Positions 1 to 13,133 of a DNA stretch of 64,000 bases are shown here, piece by piece. Position numbers and translations under genes: made by a program. Numbering within the stretch: the first letter of the stretch is position 1; each line of letters opens with the position of its first letter. Under the pieces are notes generated by a model. It was given only the letters and a program-made list of their open reading frames with translations. It was not told the origin of the DNA and searched no databases. The stretch spans positions 23,278,376 to 23,342,375 of the forward strand of contig NC_092567.1 of the NCBI RefSeq assembly GCF_037975245.1. Reading direction: 5' to 3'. The stretch is from Apostichopus japonicus (taxonomy: Eukaryota > Echinodermata > Holothuroidea > Aspidochirotida > Stichopodidae).

Positions 1-915
1 ATAATATTAAAGGTTTGCCAATTAAAACAATATATATATATAAAGTTATTGCAATAAATTTGTGGTGAAGAGATTTATTGGATTCAACCATTAGTAACTC
101 TATAAGAGTCAAGGGTATTCAAAATGGCTGCAACCACATGCATGATTTATGGAGGTGTTAAAGTACAGTCAAAATGTTGAAGGTCATTTTGTAAATCAAC
201 TGTAGTAGGAAGGTTTAGCAAAATGATTAATTGTTCAGTATATGTATTAACAATATGCAACAAAGTGACCAAATCTAGTAATAGAGGAATTCAGCATTTT
301 TGCTGCAAAATGATCACTTATCATATGTCATTAATTTAACAATTTGGTCACTTCATACATTTCAACATTTTCCAACAAAAGGATGCATTACGCTCAGAAA
401 GTCGTCATCGTTTACAAACTCTTGGCAAAATGATAAAATTTTGCATTTAAGAAACTTGTCAATTCAACACTGTGCAACAAAAATGATGAATTGAATCAAA
501 ATTGCAGAAAAAGGTCTAAACATTTTGACGGCACATTAGTGTTTCCAATAGAACATTTCCATCATGATTTAGAATGAAAGGTATGGAGTTATATGGGTTA
601 CATGCTATGTAACTATGTGAGTTACATGTGAGTTACACGTGAGTTACATGTGAGTTACAAGCTATGTGAGTTACATGGCTTGCACACAGGAACATCATAA
701 CTTGATGTTGTTAACTGACCTCTTGTAGACAACACTACATGGTGCCTGGCACGTAATGAACGCTAAATTGTGCCCGGGCATATTTATTTCTTTAATTGGC
801 ACATAACAAATACTGAATTGTGTCAAACACAAGAAGTCAATAGTTACAAAACTTTTGATCGTTTGGACTGTTTTCAAATAATATATTTTCACGGATTATA
901 ATTTTTACTTCTCAG
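1..915 (+). other. Intron of the fatty acyl-CoA reductase gene (5' part outside window)
   Basis: This stretch precedes the first visible reductase exon. That exon starts in mid-protein, so upstream exons must exist, but I found no segment here encoding the N-terminal Rossmann half. It is read as intron; the only structure seen is a short tandem repeat near 590-676. Confidence 0.6.
590..676. repeat. Short tandem repeat, GTGAGTTACAT-type unit
   Basis: Five to six imperfect copies of an 11-12 bp unit (GTGAGTTACAT and variants) lie in the reductase intron. Each full unit contains GTGAGT, a 5' splice-site-like hexamer, on the gene's sense strand. Confidence 0.75.
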
Positions 916-1093
916 CTGGATGACAGACGATATGATCGATAAAATCACGCCACAGTTGCTCGGGAAGAAACCCAACACCTACACATTCACAAAAGCTATC
1001 GCAGAACACAAAATCATGGAGCTTGGTAAAGGACTTCCTATTTGTGTCGTCAGGCCATCAATTGTGGGGGCAGCGTGGAAAGATCCCTTTCCG
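916..1093 (+). CDS. FAR exon with catalytic YxxxK
   Basis: Acceptor CTCAG before 916, donor GTGGGT after 1093. It encodes WMTDDMIDKITPQLLG, then NTYTFTKAIAE carrying the YxxxK active-site pair, then VRPSIVGAAWKDPFP. It starts with the last base of a split codon and ends in phase 0. Confidence 0.93.
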
Positions 1094-4000
1094 GTGGGTG
1101 TATTTATGACATCTCTCCTGTTATGTATCTCTCCAGCAAGAATGTAGAAGGATCTGTCTGGTTGAAGTTTGATCTTCATGAAAACTTTGAGAAAATCCAG
1201 TTTTGAATTGACATTTAGTAGAAATACATGCAGTAAAGGGGGGGGGGGAGGGCATGCACCTCAACCCCTGGATCTGTGCATGTCCAAGTTAACATAGTAA
1301 TTTCAAGGTTAATTGGGCTTGTTTATCATCAGATATTTGTAATGCTCTGGATTCTGTTCACCAAATATGCCACACATTTGTGTTTACATGGTTTATTTTG
1401 TATCATAGCTTTTTGTTATTCAGTTTTATATCAAATGTCACTGTTCCCTAATGCACTAACTCCTGCAAGATAGCTTCTTTATCCAGGAAAAATTTCAAAT
1501 AGCAGAAGCTTCCTTTTACAGAGCAACTGAATATATTACATTTCTCCCGTCCCTCCCAAAAAACAAAAAAAAAACTTGAAAATGCAGACAGCCAAGTCAT
1601 CCTGTGAAAATGAGTTTCCTCTCTGAAAATTGTTTTCATGCTTAATATTTGCTTAGATCTCTGAATCAGACATCCTGTATTACAATAAAATTTCCATGTA
1701 CTGAAATAATTGACTTATTAATGTAAATATTTCATATATCGGTGTTAATGTTTACCCTAGTGGTGACAGTCACCATTGTTGTATTAAGTGAGTATTTGTT
1801 TTGAATGCACTTCAGTGCCACAGAGTTTCTGGGAAAGGTTTGTGCACTTTGTGGCTTGTATTAAGTCTGATGTAGATAGAGAGAGGGCAGTGGATTTAAA
1901 GTCCCACAGTTGTAGCTGGTTATGTGTTATTAATATAAAATATTTAATTTGTTCCATATTTTTAATCTCATTTCACTGGAAGCTATTGCAAGGTTTTTTA
2001 AGAGGCTTTAAAGCAATCATAAATCGTCGTAAAAAGTGCAGTTAGCACAATTTTTGTCTTACTAATTGCTGTTAAGGCAAACTTCATCCCATACAAAATA
2101 GGTTAAATTCTTCAAAAGTACAGAATTACTTCCGACTTTACTACCAATTCTTAAGACATGATAGTTATATGTTCTGTAGGTGAAATTAACAACATATCAG
2201 TATCTTGCATTTTGCTTCAAATACATTTTTTGTGCGAAAATTTAGGAATTAAAACCCATTGCTTGATCTTTCGATGGCGACATAAAAGTAACTAACATGT
2301 TACAAACTGAAAGATCCTGCAAAATTAATTTTTACCTGTTGTACAATATTTCTGTCATCAGTTCATCACAATGTATTATTTCTATAATTGGAAATATGTA
2401 AAATATGTTTTTCCTTTGCACAGACACTTTTTCCTCTTAGTACTTAATCACATTGGTTGCAAATAGACAATTGAAATCTTTAAACAGTTTTGACTGTAAC
2501 TTCAATTTGTGAATTGTTGAATTTGTTAAGCTTTTGACTGGATTTTAGCATTGAAGATCATTGCAAAGTCTTATCCAAGTCAGCTCCAGAATCTGTTTTA
2601 AAAACATCACTTTGATCACAAATTCATCAAATTACTTAGTATGTTAACCATTCTATTTTATTTGCATATTGTACACTGTACAATATATCATACAGTATAT
2701 AAGTACTGTATATTTGTGTAGTGTTTCTTGTTGAACAAATAGCAGTAATAAACGTATGATCTTGTTGTGTTCACAGGGTTGGATAGATAACCTGAATGGA
2801 CCCAGTGGACTGTTTATTGCAGTAAGTTCCCTTTATACTTATGTAATAGATTTGAAAGAGGTAGAGAGAGATTATCATCGAAGAAACAAAACATCGAAAT
2901 CAAACATCGAAACAAAGAAAAGAATCGAAGAAAGAAAGAAAACAGGCCATCATGAGGTCGTGTCAACAGTTAATTGTTCTTTTGAATGGGAAAAGGTCAG
3001 GGGGTGAGGGTTGTCAGATTTCAGATGTTAAATGATAACAGTATCGTCTGGTTGTTTTAGGATTATATAATATTATTTATTTTATTATTAAATTAAATTA
3101 TTAAATTAAATTAAATTAAATTATTACATTAAATTAAAAAAATTGTGATTAAATTGAGTGAGTATAATTACCAACATTGATAGAGATTCTTCTTTTATAC
3201 TTATTTAATAGATTTGACAGAGGCAAACATAAATGATATCATACATAATTTTTTTTTAAAACTTTGATCAGCCAACACCTTGTTATATCAAATAGCAATT
3301 GTTCTTTTGTATTGACACACAGAAGGGGAATAGAGCTTCCAACTTCAATGTATTCCATGGTAAAAGTATTTTGTTTGCATTTTGTGGGTGTTTCAGGATT
3401 ATTTATTAATTATTAATTAATTAATTTATTAATTAAACTTATTTTATATTTTATTCCAGTGTGGTAAGGGTTTCATCAATACAATGATTGGGGACAAAGA
3501 TGTGGTCTTTGATCTGAATCCAGTGGATTTTGTTGTTAACATGATGATTACAGCAGCCTGGCATACAGCTGTAACAAGGTGACTTTTTTTGAATTTCATC
3601 CTCCCCCAATTTTCCCCTGTACTTTGCCCTTTTACTTGCCCCTTCCTTCTCTATTGCCCTCAGTTTATCTCTTCACTTCATCTTCTTCTCATCATATGCC
3701 TTACCTCCCTCTGCATCACATGCCGCCCGACACCCCTCCCCATGCACCACACCCGTCCCACTTATACCCTTCCCCGTGCATTATACCTCTCCATTTTTTA
3801 AATTTTTTTATTTCCAGTATAAATATAAATATTTATAAACAGTACATCAAAAGTGAATACGTAATAATAAAATATTATTTTAAAATGGTAGTGTACACAA
3901 AAACAAAAAAACCCTTCTGATCCATATTACATTACCTGCCCCCCTCCCCCCTTATTTCAACCATCTTCTCATCTAATCTCACTCACTCCTGTCCATACTT

Positions 4001-7000
4001 TGTAAACCAAAGAATATTACATTCCTGAAAGTTTCATGTTTGCATGCCTCAAGTCCCAACGGACTCATAGTCACAGAACATTGATCCCATCATTTGGTTT
4101 CATGAATGTAACTTAATAGTAGGCGAACAGCTTCTACCAAACACACAACTCTGATCGAAATCCCGGTTGTTTTTGCTACCCTGCAAAAATACTAACAAAG
4201 TCTTTGTAATTCTTCCTTGGTATTTTAATACATTGCAAGCATCATCAGTAGGTTATTGCCCTTTAAAGGTAGTCCTACAACTCTCTTCTCTTCACTTGTG
4301 TTTAGGCCTTCGTCCAGAATTTTCAATAACGAGATCGAAACGATTTGTCTTGCTTCGTAAAGTTATCCCCTCCTTTAACCACCTTTTCTTGCATATCATT
4401 TTTCTTCTTCAGACCGACATCTATACCTCTTTATAACTGCGTGACGAGCCCTAAAAATCCCTTTAGGGTTGGACAGATGAGTAAGCAACCTTTGGACTTT
4501 TTCTTTTACGAGCGATTTAATGTAATGTGAAACTCAACTGCTGGTATTATTTGAATGTGATATGACCCTAATTAACGTATTGATAACGAGGTAAGAAGGT
4601 AGGTTAGTGTATAGACATATCATCATCATAAAGGGATTAGTTTACCTTCTCCACGTCAAATGCCTTTACCATAGAAACCTTGTAGCAGTGCGACAGACAT
4701 TTTGATCAGTGCTTCTTAAATGCTTTGAAAAGTAGGTTGACACTGACTCCTACAAAGGGGATGAAAAATGCAGCAAACTTTGTCTGTAAGTTCTATGAGC
4801 ACAGCTCAGTTAGTATCTTGAAGGGGGGGGAGGAGGGTCGGGCATATTAGGGCTCAGTATAGGCAAATGTGACAGCACTGATGGCATATGGCTGTTGGTG
4901 CCCCGTTGCACTTGACATACTGCCTTTAAAACTCAACCCAATAGGGACTGAAACACTAGTAATGCCTCTTAGACAAATTGGCATAGGTGTCCCCTCCATT
5001 AAACTTTTGACCTATGTAAAGGAAATCTGAGAATATGCTTAAATGCAATGTGTAGAAGAAAAAAGTGATAAACCTTCCTGTTTACAGTCATTTCTGTACA
5101 TGTTTTAACCCACCTGGTAAAATGCCTTGGTGGCTTTTCATTTCTTATTGGAAACTTAGTGCCCATTTTGATAGCTGAAAAATTGCTGTGGCTGCCATTT
5201 CGATAAAATTCTGAGGCAACATATAAAAAATAAAAAAATGACCTTGCCCCTATTGATCCTGAATTTGAGCACTTCAAAAATATTTAATGTGTCACTGATT
5301 ATGATGGTTGCAGATATGACAGGGTTTTCTCTTTTTACTTACTGTGTTTATGAGCTACCATGTGTCTGATTATTCCCCAAAGTGTTTTTCATAAAAAAAA
5401 TATTTGTTCCCCCTTGCTCATTTCTTCCTCCTGGTTGCACCATTTTCTGGAACACAACAAGAGATCATTAGTACATCATCAAAGTTGAGATTTATATTTT
5501 TACTATTTGTAAATTTTTGGTACTTCTCACTAATTTATGCATTTGCAGTAATTTAACCATTTTTGCTTCTTTTCTGTATTTCCAGCAAGCATTCAAGAGA
5601 TTTACCAAAAGATACCGCTAGAAAAGGCCTTGAGGAGACCAAGTGCAGCTTTTACCACAAATCAGTGAGTACTTTGTGAATTTCAAGATCTGGATAAAAT
5701 TAAATCGACAACTGAACAAAGTTTTGTAACCAAAGGAATTAAAACTTCTGTCGAGAGGTTTACTTGGAATTCACATGTTTGAAATAAGTAGATAATAATT
5801 TTGTGACTGGAGGCAACTTTTTACTGTTTTATACCCAAATGTCATCCATGCCATATACAATCATTAAAAATTTGTTCAAAAATACCCAGTTGTTGATTTA
5901 GTTCATGAATTGTAACCGTTAAACTTGATGCTTTTAATTAGTTTTTATTGTCAATTTGCAAGTTATTTTGGTGTTTTTGTTATAAACTCATTGTTTTTGG
6001 TGTGTTTTGTTGTTGTAATTAACAAGTTGTTTTTGTATTTTTCCTTTCTTGTTTGACAGGCCTCTCTTTGAATACAGATTTGCTATAGGATCAAGGATAC
6101 CCTGCTATTTGATGGATCTTTATTTAAGATCTATTGGTAAAAGACCTCGGTAAGTTCCAGCTATCTTGTTCTTTCAGTGGTTTCCCGTACATACTGCCAA
6201 AGAAACATATGATACTAAACATTAGAACACTTTGGATGATTGACTGGTAGAATAATTTCATGATTGTATAATCAACTCTGCATTGTTGTAATTTTCTAAG
6301 GAAATAAAGTCGTTGGCAGGCTTTACCCTTAACAGCTTTTGTGTGAACATTCCAATTAAGTTTATTATCAATATACGTTCCCAGGAACTTGTAGCTTTAC
6401 CATCGATTATGACAAAAAAATTTATGGGGTTCATTAGCTCTTTCTCCATGACCTTATATGCCACACCTTCACTTAAATGAATGGATTGCTTGTTTGTGGG
6501 GGGTGGCTGGGATTGGGGGATATGGTGTATCAAACCCCTTGCAATATGCTTAAAAGAAACCAGTTATGGGTGGTACACTTTCCTTAAATGGATTATAATC
6601 ATCAGTTAACAATTTGGTAATCCATCTTATCATTCACAATATCATTTTGTTTAAATTGCCCATTCAAACCTTTCCCTCACCCCCCCCCCCATCACTTCTT
6701 TTCCATTTTGTTCAACTTGCTAAAGTCTACACTAGTTGTTACAGTATTTCATCAATTTTTATCTTCCTGTGATCAATAAAGTCTGTCAAACCTCAAATTT
6801 TTGAATGAATAGAGGAAAAAATAAAAGGTACAACGTCACATTCAAATCGCAGCTTCTCAGAAATTTTCCGAAGGAGGAACGATGATTGTTGTAGGCTTGG
6901 ATTGCACTTTGACTGAGCTCTACAACTTTTATTTTTGTCTTCTTAACAGGATGGTAAAGATCTCAAACCAACTGACAAGAGTTGTCCATACTTTGAAATA

Positions 7001-8903
7001 TTTCACGCAGAATGATTGGGTTTGGACGAACCACAACACTGCCACACTACAGGCAGCATTGAGTGAAAGTGACAGAAAGGTTTGTGCCCATGCACCCTTC
7101 TCTCATACCCCTGTTATCTCTCCCACACCCACCCTCAGCCCATATTTAGTAGTGTAACCAGAAATTTGGTGAGGGTGAATGGGCAAACTGTGTCTGAAAC
7201 TAAATTATAGCCTCAAATGCATATTCAAATGCAAATGAATATCAACATATTCATAACATATAAACAATCATTTTTTCGCCTTATGGACAACCATTTACCA
7301 TTTGCTACGAAAATATGAAGATATGCTCGAATTAAAACTAGTAATATATCAAAATTGAAATGGACAAAAGAAAATGAAAGCTAAAACATGAATAGAATGG
7401 TAGATTAAAAGCCATACAAAACTGAAAGAATGTCAAGAAGCCTAACACACTGCCTGATAAATGATTGTTTGTGTGAGTTTGTAGCAGGAAACAGATCCTC
7501 ATATGGGGGTGGGGGGGGGAGGGGTGGTAATTGTGATAAAGATTAAAAGCAGACTGCAGAATAAGTCAATCCTTGGCTGGTTTCCTGCTAAAACATGTCC
7601 AGCAGCTTATCGGTTAAGATAGGAGTTTTTATCATAGATTCGGTGGATTGCAACCCTGGGGGATATTTTAATTTAACAAGTCAATGTGTTCCACATCATG
7701 TCGTTATCTTTCTGTCAATTCACAGACATATCTTCAGGTTATATTTTCTAATTTATTTGTTGAATATTATTTATTACTCAACATTTCAGAGTTATTTGTC
7801 AATGTTGTTTACTCTCTGAACTTTAGAAGACGTTGGTAAAGTTGGGCTATTGATATATCACGCACACTCATTTTGTGACCAGAGATTCAAGTCAATTGAA
7901 GCACCGTTATATACTGAAATATCGCCCTCTATCCCAATAAGTGACATAATAAAAACCAGGAGTGAAATTATCACCTGGCAATCCTTGTTTAATGGTTTTT
8001 TATTAAACAAAAGAATACATAGTATTATTAATTATTAGTTTTTAATTACTAGTTTTAATTTAAATTTTTTTTTATTTAGTTTTTAAATTATTATTTATTA
8101 GTTTTTAGTTATTAGTTAATTATTATTATTAGTTTCAAGGTAGGAGGTCACTTTTATGATGATTTTGTGATTTGATTCAACAGTTGTTAATCATCTTTTG
8201 TCTTCGTTCTATTTTGACTCGACAGGTTTACTTCATGGACGTGGCAGAAATCCATTGGCCGACTTACTTGGAGCAATGGTGTATAGGGACGAAGCAGTAT
8301 ATATTGAACGAGGACATGCTAGCAATACCTGCAGCTAAACGGCATTTGAGAATGTAAGTTAAGACAGACATGAAACCACAGGGTTTTATATTTAACAGAA
8401 TAAATATGGTATTATTTCACCAGTGCTAAAATGGTGAGGTGGGTAAAGGTGGTGGCATTAGAAGCAATCAAAACCAGCATCTAGGAGGGCCCTCTGGCCC
8501 GTCAAAATAAGGTGGCTTTTGTTTTCTGGAGGAATCCATGGTATGCTCATCTGAAAGGGTCTTCCAAATTGTAGGAATTATTCAAAATGTGGTCAAATTT
8601 CTAAATTGGACAGCCACCCGACATGTCTATAACTGCCTATTGTTATTTTCTGGTTTTTTTTTAATATTGAAAGCATTGTTTAACCTTGGTAAATGATGTT
8701 ATGATATTGTTTGATTTTCTCTTCTTTCTTCCTCCTCGTTACTAAGGCTGCGTAATTTCCGATGGGCCTTCAACACTCTGCTATTGATCTTGGTCTGGAG
8801 GTTCCTGATCGCCCGATCTCAGCTGGCGCGCAACCTCTGGCACCTGGTGACGAATCTCTTTTTCAAATTTGTCCGTTTCTTTGGAATCAGTTCTACCCAG
8901 TAA
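916..8903 (+). CDS. Fatty acyl-CoA reductase, 3' portion (nine exons)
   Basis: The enzyme reduces fatty acyl-CoA to fatty alcohol with NADPH, supplying ether-lipid and wax synthesis. In animals FAR1/FAR2-type enzymes are tail-anchored on peroxisomes. Exons are 916-1093, 2777-2821, 3460-3578, 4413-4480, 5586-5664, 6060-6149, 6950-7079, 8226-8353 and 8747-8903. All have AG/GT borders and phases that join without a stop. Visible motifs in order are the short-chain-dehydrogenase YxxxK catalytic pair (YTFTK, 980-994), VRPSIVGA, GWIDNLNGPSGLF, a YNC motif, and the C-terminal FAR domain with HWPTYLEQWCIGTK and LNEDMLAIPAAKRHL. A hydrophobic stretch (LLLILVWRFLIA) lies near the C-terminus. About 330 residues are present; family members run near 500, so roughly the first third (including the NADP-binding GxxGxxG) is outside the window. 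FAR1 versus FAR2 cannot be settled. Confidence 0.95.
2777..2821 (+). CDS. FAR exon, GWIDNLNGPSGLF
   Basis: A 45-nt exon between TTCACAG and GTAAGT, phase 0 at both ends. It encodes GWIDNLNGPSGLFIA, among the most conserved stretches of animal reductases. Confidence 0.93.
3460..3578 (+). CDS. FAR exon, end of the reductase domain
   Basis: Acceptor TTATTCCAG, donor GTGACT. Encodes GKGFINTMIGDKD and DLNPVDFVVNMMITAAW, matching the family's PVD-VVN-AAW region. Ends after two bases of an Arg codon. Confidence 0.92.
4413..4480 (+). CDS. FAR exon with a divergent YNC motif
   Basis: A 68-nt exon between CTTCTTCAG and GTAAGC. It completes the split Arg codon and reads PTSIPLYNCVTSPKNPFRVG. The family usually has a YNCTSG-x-NP-xx-W-type sequence. 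Here Asn-Cys and Asn-Pro are kept but the SG and Trp are lost. Phase joins exactly to both neighbours. Confidence 0.85.
5586..5664 (+). CDS. FAR exon, PLEKALRRPS
   Basis: Acceptor TATTTCCAG, donor GTGAGT. Encodes SIQEIYQKIPLEKALRRPSA then AFTTN, matching the family's PLE-A-RRP segment. Begins with two bases and ends with two bases of split codons. Confidence 0.9.
6060..6149 (+). CDS. FAR exon, start of the C-terminal domain
   Basis: Acceptor GTTTGACAG, donor GTAAGT. Encodes PLFEYRFAIGSRIPCYLMDL then YLRSIGKRP, the hydrophobic entry to the family's C-terminal (sterile) domain. Confidence 0.92.
6950..7079 (+). CDS. FAR exon, KYFTQNDWVW
   Basis: Acceptor TTCTTAACAG, donor GTTTGT. Encodes MVKISNQLTRVVHTLKYFT then QNDWVWTNHNTATLQAALSE, matching the EYFT-WxW-NT pattern of the family. 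Ends in phase 0. Confidence 0.93.
8226..8353 (+). CDS. FAR exon, GTKQYILNEDMLAIPAA
   Basis: Acceptor CTCGACAG, donor GTAAGT. Encodes VYFMDVAEIHWPTYLEQWC and IGTKQYILNEDMLAIPAA, the most diagnostic part of the C-terminal domain. Ends after two bases of a Met codon. Confidence 0.94.
8747..8903 (+). CDS. FAR terminal exon with C-terminal hydrophobic segment
   Basis: Acceptor TTACTAAG. Encodes LRNFRWAFNTLLLILVWRFL then IARSQLARNLW, ending GISSTQ and TAA at 8901-8903. The hydrophobic stretch next to basic residues fits the membrane tail of FAR1/2-type enzymes. Confidence 0.94.
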
Positions 8904-11900
8904 ATAGGAGAGCATGATCGCTGGTCGTAAACAATGTCCAAGACGAATGCAATTTTGTCTTCTTGTTATACGACTATCAATTTAATCAGACAACCTCTCC
9001 GCTAGGGGTGCAATCACAGAGGAGTATTAAAACCAGCCTTATTCTTAGGTCGGCAATGATAAAAATGCAGGTTATAGCCAAATGTTAATTCTTGCTTTGG
9101 AAGATATGTCAACATATCATATACATCTCAGTATTGTGCCATCAACGCCGTCAAAAGTTTCTACCTTTTTTTGATGATTTAATGAACTTCACTTGGGTTA
9201 CACTGGTCTGTTTCTTTAAAAGGCACAGGCCATGAACAATAATTATTACAGGCTGTTCAAAATGGCCTAGTGTGAATGATTGTGTCCAGAGAGACACCAC
9301 TTGGATGGCTCAAGAGTTTGCAAAATCATAATTATTTAAACGAGCATGTTGTTAGGCACTTTGATTTGATATCATTAATGAGTCATTCTTTACAATAGTA
9401 TGGAATGAATAATTAATAACATCAAAGCAAAATGACTAATTAGTAGGGTCCACTTTAATAGGAGAGGGGATGTGGGAATAGATCAAGGAATGAAATGGCG
9501 GGGTATGCTCCCCTTACAAATGAGGGGGGGTGGGGCGTATCATGGGTTAGGTTACTCTTTGCTTGCAACATTCCTTGGGGGCATTCTTGAGGGTATTCTT
9601 AAAATCCTAACGATTTGGAGTTTGAAATTAGTGTCACACCCATTTCTACTAAGGATTTATTTCATTATTGGTCATTAAAATTAATTATAATGTAAATATA
9701 TACACTATTTTGTGCAATTGTGTTATTGGTCTATGGACATTTATGAACAATAGTGTCCTAATCCTCTAATAGGCATTAGAAATCATGAAAATAGCTGCAA
9801 CTCCCATCAAAATTCACCACAGTTTGACCATCTTACAAGTCTTTTCTTAATTCTAGTTTAATTTACGAATAAACATTAGCTAATTATGCACATTGACGAT
9901 GTAAAGGGAGTGACTGCCTAATTTTCTGTTATGTTATCCCTTTGTTATTACAATATTTGTTTCAAGGACACTTACCCCAGGATTGTGGCCTTAGGCAATT
10001 TTTGAAATATTTTGTCTTGTTTGAAAAGAGGAACATCACATTATTGGAATGATATATGTGGGCTTGTATAATTTGGGGTGAACTTATTAAGGCCTAAAAT
10101 ACGAAATTTTGATGAGCGCAGCACGTCACTTCACAGTTTGCACGTTTAATGAGTTTCACCAGATTTTTCAAATTTTTAAATCTGTATATCTTGGAAATGT
10201 AAAGAGCTTTTTTGAAAAGTTTCAACAGATTTTGAATGAGGTTATCACAGACAACAAATGTACTGGAGCAGATTGGCTAGGTGTCTGTTGTATTTTAGGT
10301 CTTTGTTACTTCATTACCAAAGCTGCACAGTGAGACAATATCTCTGATAGATTGGAGAGATATTTGTTACAATTAAATTAATGTTTTGTTGATGAAAATG
10401 TTCCCAGTAGCACAAAATTTTGTAATTTTAGCTGCCAGGTGTTTTTTTCATTATTTAAAACAGCTTCATAAAATGCTTGTTTTGTTTTGTTTTTGTTTTT
10501 TTTTTTGTTGGGACAGTTACTGAAGTTTGTAATATTTCTTTAGGTATTTTCTTTGCCACTTAGCTTGTTTGCCACTTCGCTTGTATAAAAAAAAAAATAG
10601 GGGAAAGGTGACAACAAGTTAAAAGAAAAATTAAAAATTGTTGTACTTTTGTGACATCAGAGGGTGGCAGCATTGCCATTGTTACTATCAAAAGTTGAGT
10701 CACGAGAAGCAGAGAGACACCATCCTCTTTAACCCATCAATGAACTTACTTTAGAATGATACAAATGCTTCTGTTTGCTTTACCATAACATATTAACTCA
10801 GTGTAGTGCCTTGCCTGTCTAAATTGCCAAATAAAATTGGAAAATTTCTTATTAATGAAAGTTTTTAAGAAATCAATTAAGACTACCTTAGTAAAAAGTA
10901 TTTATACTGGTGAAAGAACCTCTTTGACATTTTGAAATGCCAAAAAAAAAAACAAAGGGAAAAAAAAACTTTCAGTTCTCAGAAATCTTACAAGGAAAGT
11001 CATCGTATTATTTGTGTAATTTATCTGTAAAATTGGTTGAATTAAAATTCTTTTTCCTCTGAATCCCTAGTAAAGACATGAAAAGCTACAGAGACAATGG
11101 GCATAATGGTAATGACAACCATAAAGGGGAGGGGTAAGGGGTTGGGGTAAGGTGGATATACAGAGATACTTCTTACATCTTCAAATTAGGATAATCTGAT
11201 CTTCAAATTAGATCAGGCTATATGGCTTGTGGTACCAAAAGTCCTTGCTTTTGATGTAGATTCAGATGGTTAATTTCTCAAAAGTCTGTGTGGCAGTGAG
11301 TGCAGATTGTGTGGTTAGGCTGTGTATAACTTAGAGCAAATTAATCAGAAAAGGTGTCTTAGATATGAATTTGATGGAACACATTAATTTTCTTATGGCC
11401 CTATTAACAAGGTATAAGTTAACAATGTTTGAAAATCTTTAGTAGACTACTGCCCAGTTGAGATGGACAGGGTAGGTGTGGTGGGGTTAGCAAATGGGTG
11501 ATTTGTTGGAGGGGGGGTGGGATGGGGGTCACTCTGTGGCACTCTCCGCCAAACCTAGTCAATGTCAGTAGAATTAGGGTTTTGCACTACAGACCAAAGA
11601 ATTTTATATGCTAATCTCTAAAGGACATGTAAGACAAAAATACATTAAAATATTTAATTTTTAAGACATTTACAATTAAGACATTACAAAAATTTCAAGT
11701 CAAATATATGAAAATATATTTGTTATGTTACCTAACATGATAGGTATTTTCCCTTAGTATATACAACTGGTGATTCAGTTAGTGATCCAGCTATTATTGC
11801 ACAACATTAGAGACAAATATAAGTGTGAAACACTTGGTATTATTTTTCTTTCTGATATGATTAAACTTTTTATTTGACAGGGTTCGTACTAGTGGTTAAT

Positions 11901-12796
11901 TTTGTTTTTCCTTTCCTGATTTGTTTGTATGTTTTGTTTGTATCTGATTTGTATTGTCCTGGTAGACCATTGGTTATCATGTCATCTTTATGATTTTTTT
12001 CTGATACCCTTCCCTTTACTGTCTGAAATTTGCTTTGCAATGAAGATGGAAAAAATGTGATAAAAGAGTGGTTAGAATGTAACAATGTTACTAAATTCAA
12101 ACATTGCTTGTGTATGCCAAGTGATTTTGAAGAAATGAAAAGAGAAAAAAAAAAAAAAAGTGTTACTTTTCTGACAATTTTTGTACAATGAAAGTATGGT
12201 GTAGGTTAGGTCTCTGTTGTTCCAAGAGAGAACTATAGAGTTTATTTTCGCTGATGAAGGTTCCATTTCCCCCCATCAAATGGGTATCGTAGCTCCATAT
12301 AAAATGCATTCGGTCTTGAATAAACATGGCGATCTCTAACAGGCAGAGAGAATTGATTATTTTATCAAAGTTGGTAGGAAAAAAAAAAAAATCTGTTTAA
12401 AAACTACCACTGAGCTAACATGATCTAACTACTGTATCTAAAAACTGGTAGGTTATGCTTGCAGCTTGTATGTTAGATACATGAGGAAAGGCCAAAGGTG
12501 GTGGTAGCGGGAGAAATGGTTAATTTGCAACGATATTCAATATTACAGCTTTCTTCGTTATATATTGGCAATGAATTTTTGATTGCATTTATCACCAGTA
12601 ATAGCCAAGAGGTCCCTTGTAAGACGGTTAATTGCAGATATTGATAAAGTAGGAGAATAGTGTAAAAACAACCCATGTTAGATGTTTTTGCAAATTGTCT
12701 TATTTATATGAATGAATCCGAATTTTGTTTTCTTTATTTCAAGATTGGGGAGGTGAGTGGAGCGTAAGGTGCAACTGCTCTGCACCAGTTGTACTG
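8904..12796 (+). other. 3' UTR and downstream flank of the reductase gene
   Basis: The 3' UTR must begin here. AATAAA hexamers occur near 9868 and near 10830, but none can be tied to a poly(A) site from sequence alone. Beyond that I see only AT-rich DNA with homopolymer runs and no convincing gene. Confidence 0.5.
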
Positions 12797-12829
12797 ATAT
12801 ATATATATATATATGAATATATATATATA

Positions 12830-12872
<43 letters not shown>

Positions 12873-13133
12873 GTATCTATATGTTTATATGTATATATAT
12901 ATATATATGTGTGTGTATACTTATATATATATATGTGTGTATATATATGTATATATATATATATATGTTTATATATATGTGTATATATATATGTATGTAT
13001 ATATATATATATATGTATGTATGTATATACTTGTATATATATATATGTATGTATATATGTAAACTGTATATATGTTTGTATGCATGTATATGTATATATA
13101 TATGTATGTATATATGATTATATATATATATAA
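12797..13133. repeat. TA/TG-rich microsatellite
   Basis: About 340 bp of TATA runs interrupted by TATG and TGTG steps. It keeps several frames open on both strands (Tyr-Ile repeats), which is a composition effect. Confidence 0.95.

Noticed and set aside
3579-3920. Pro/His-rich 113-codon frame
   Set aside because: It starts in the donor site of a reductase exon and is a pyrimidine-rich intron translation.
10109-10333. 74-codon frame with a hydrophobic C-terminus downstream of the reductase
   Set aside because: It starts with TTG, lies in the presumed 3' flank, and shows no motif or splice partner.
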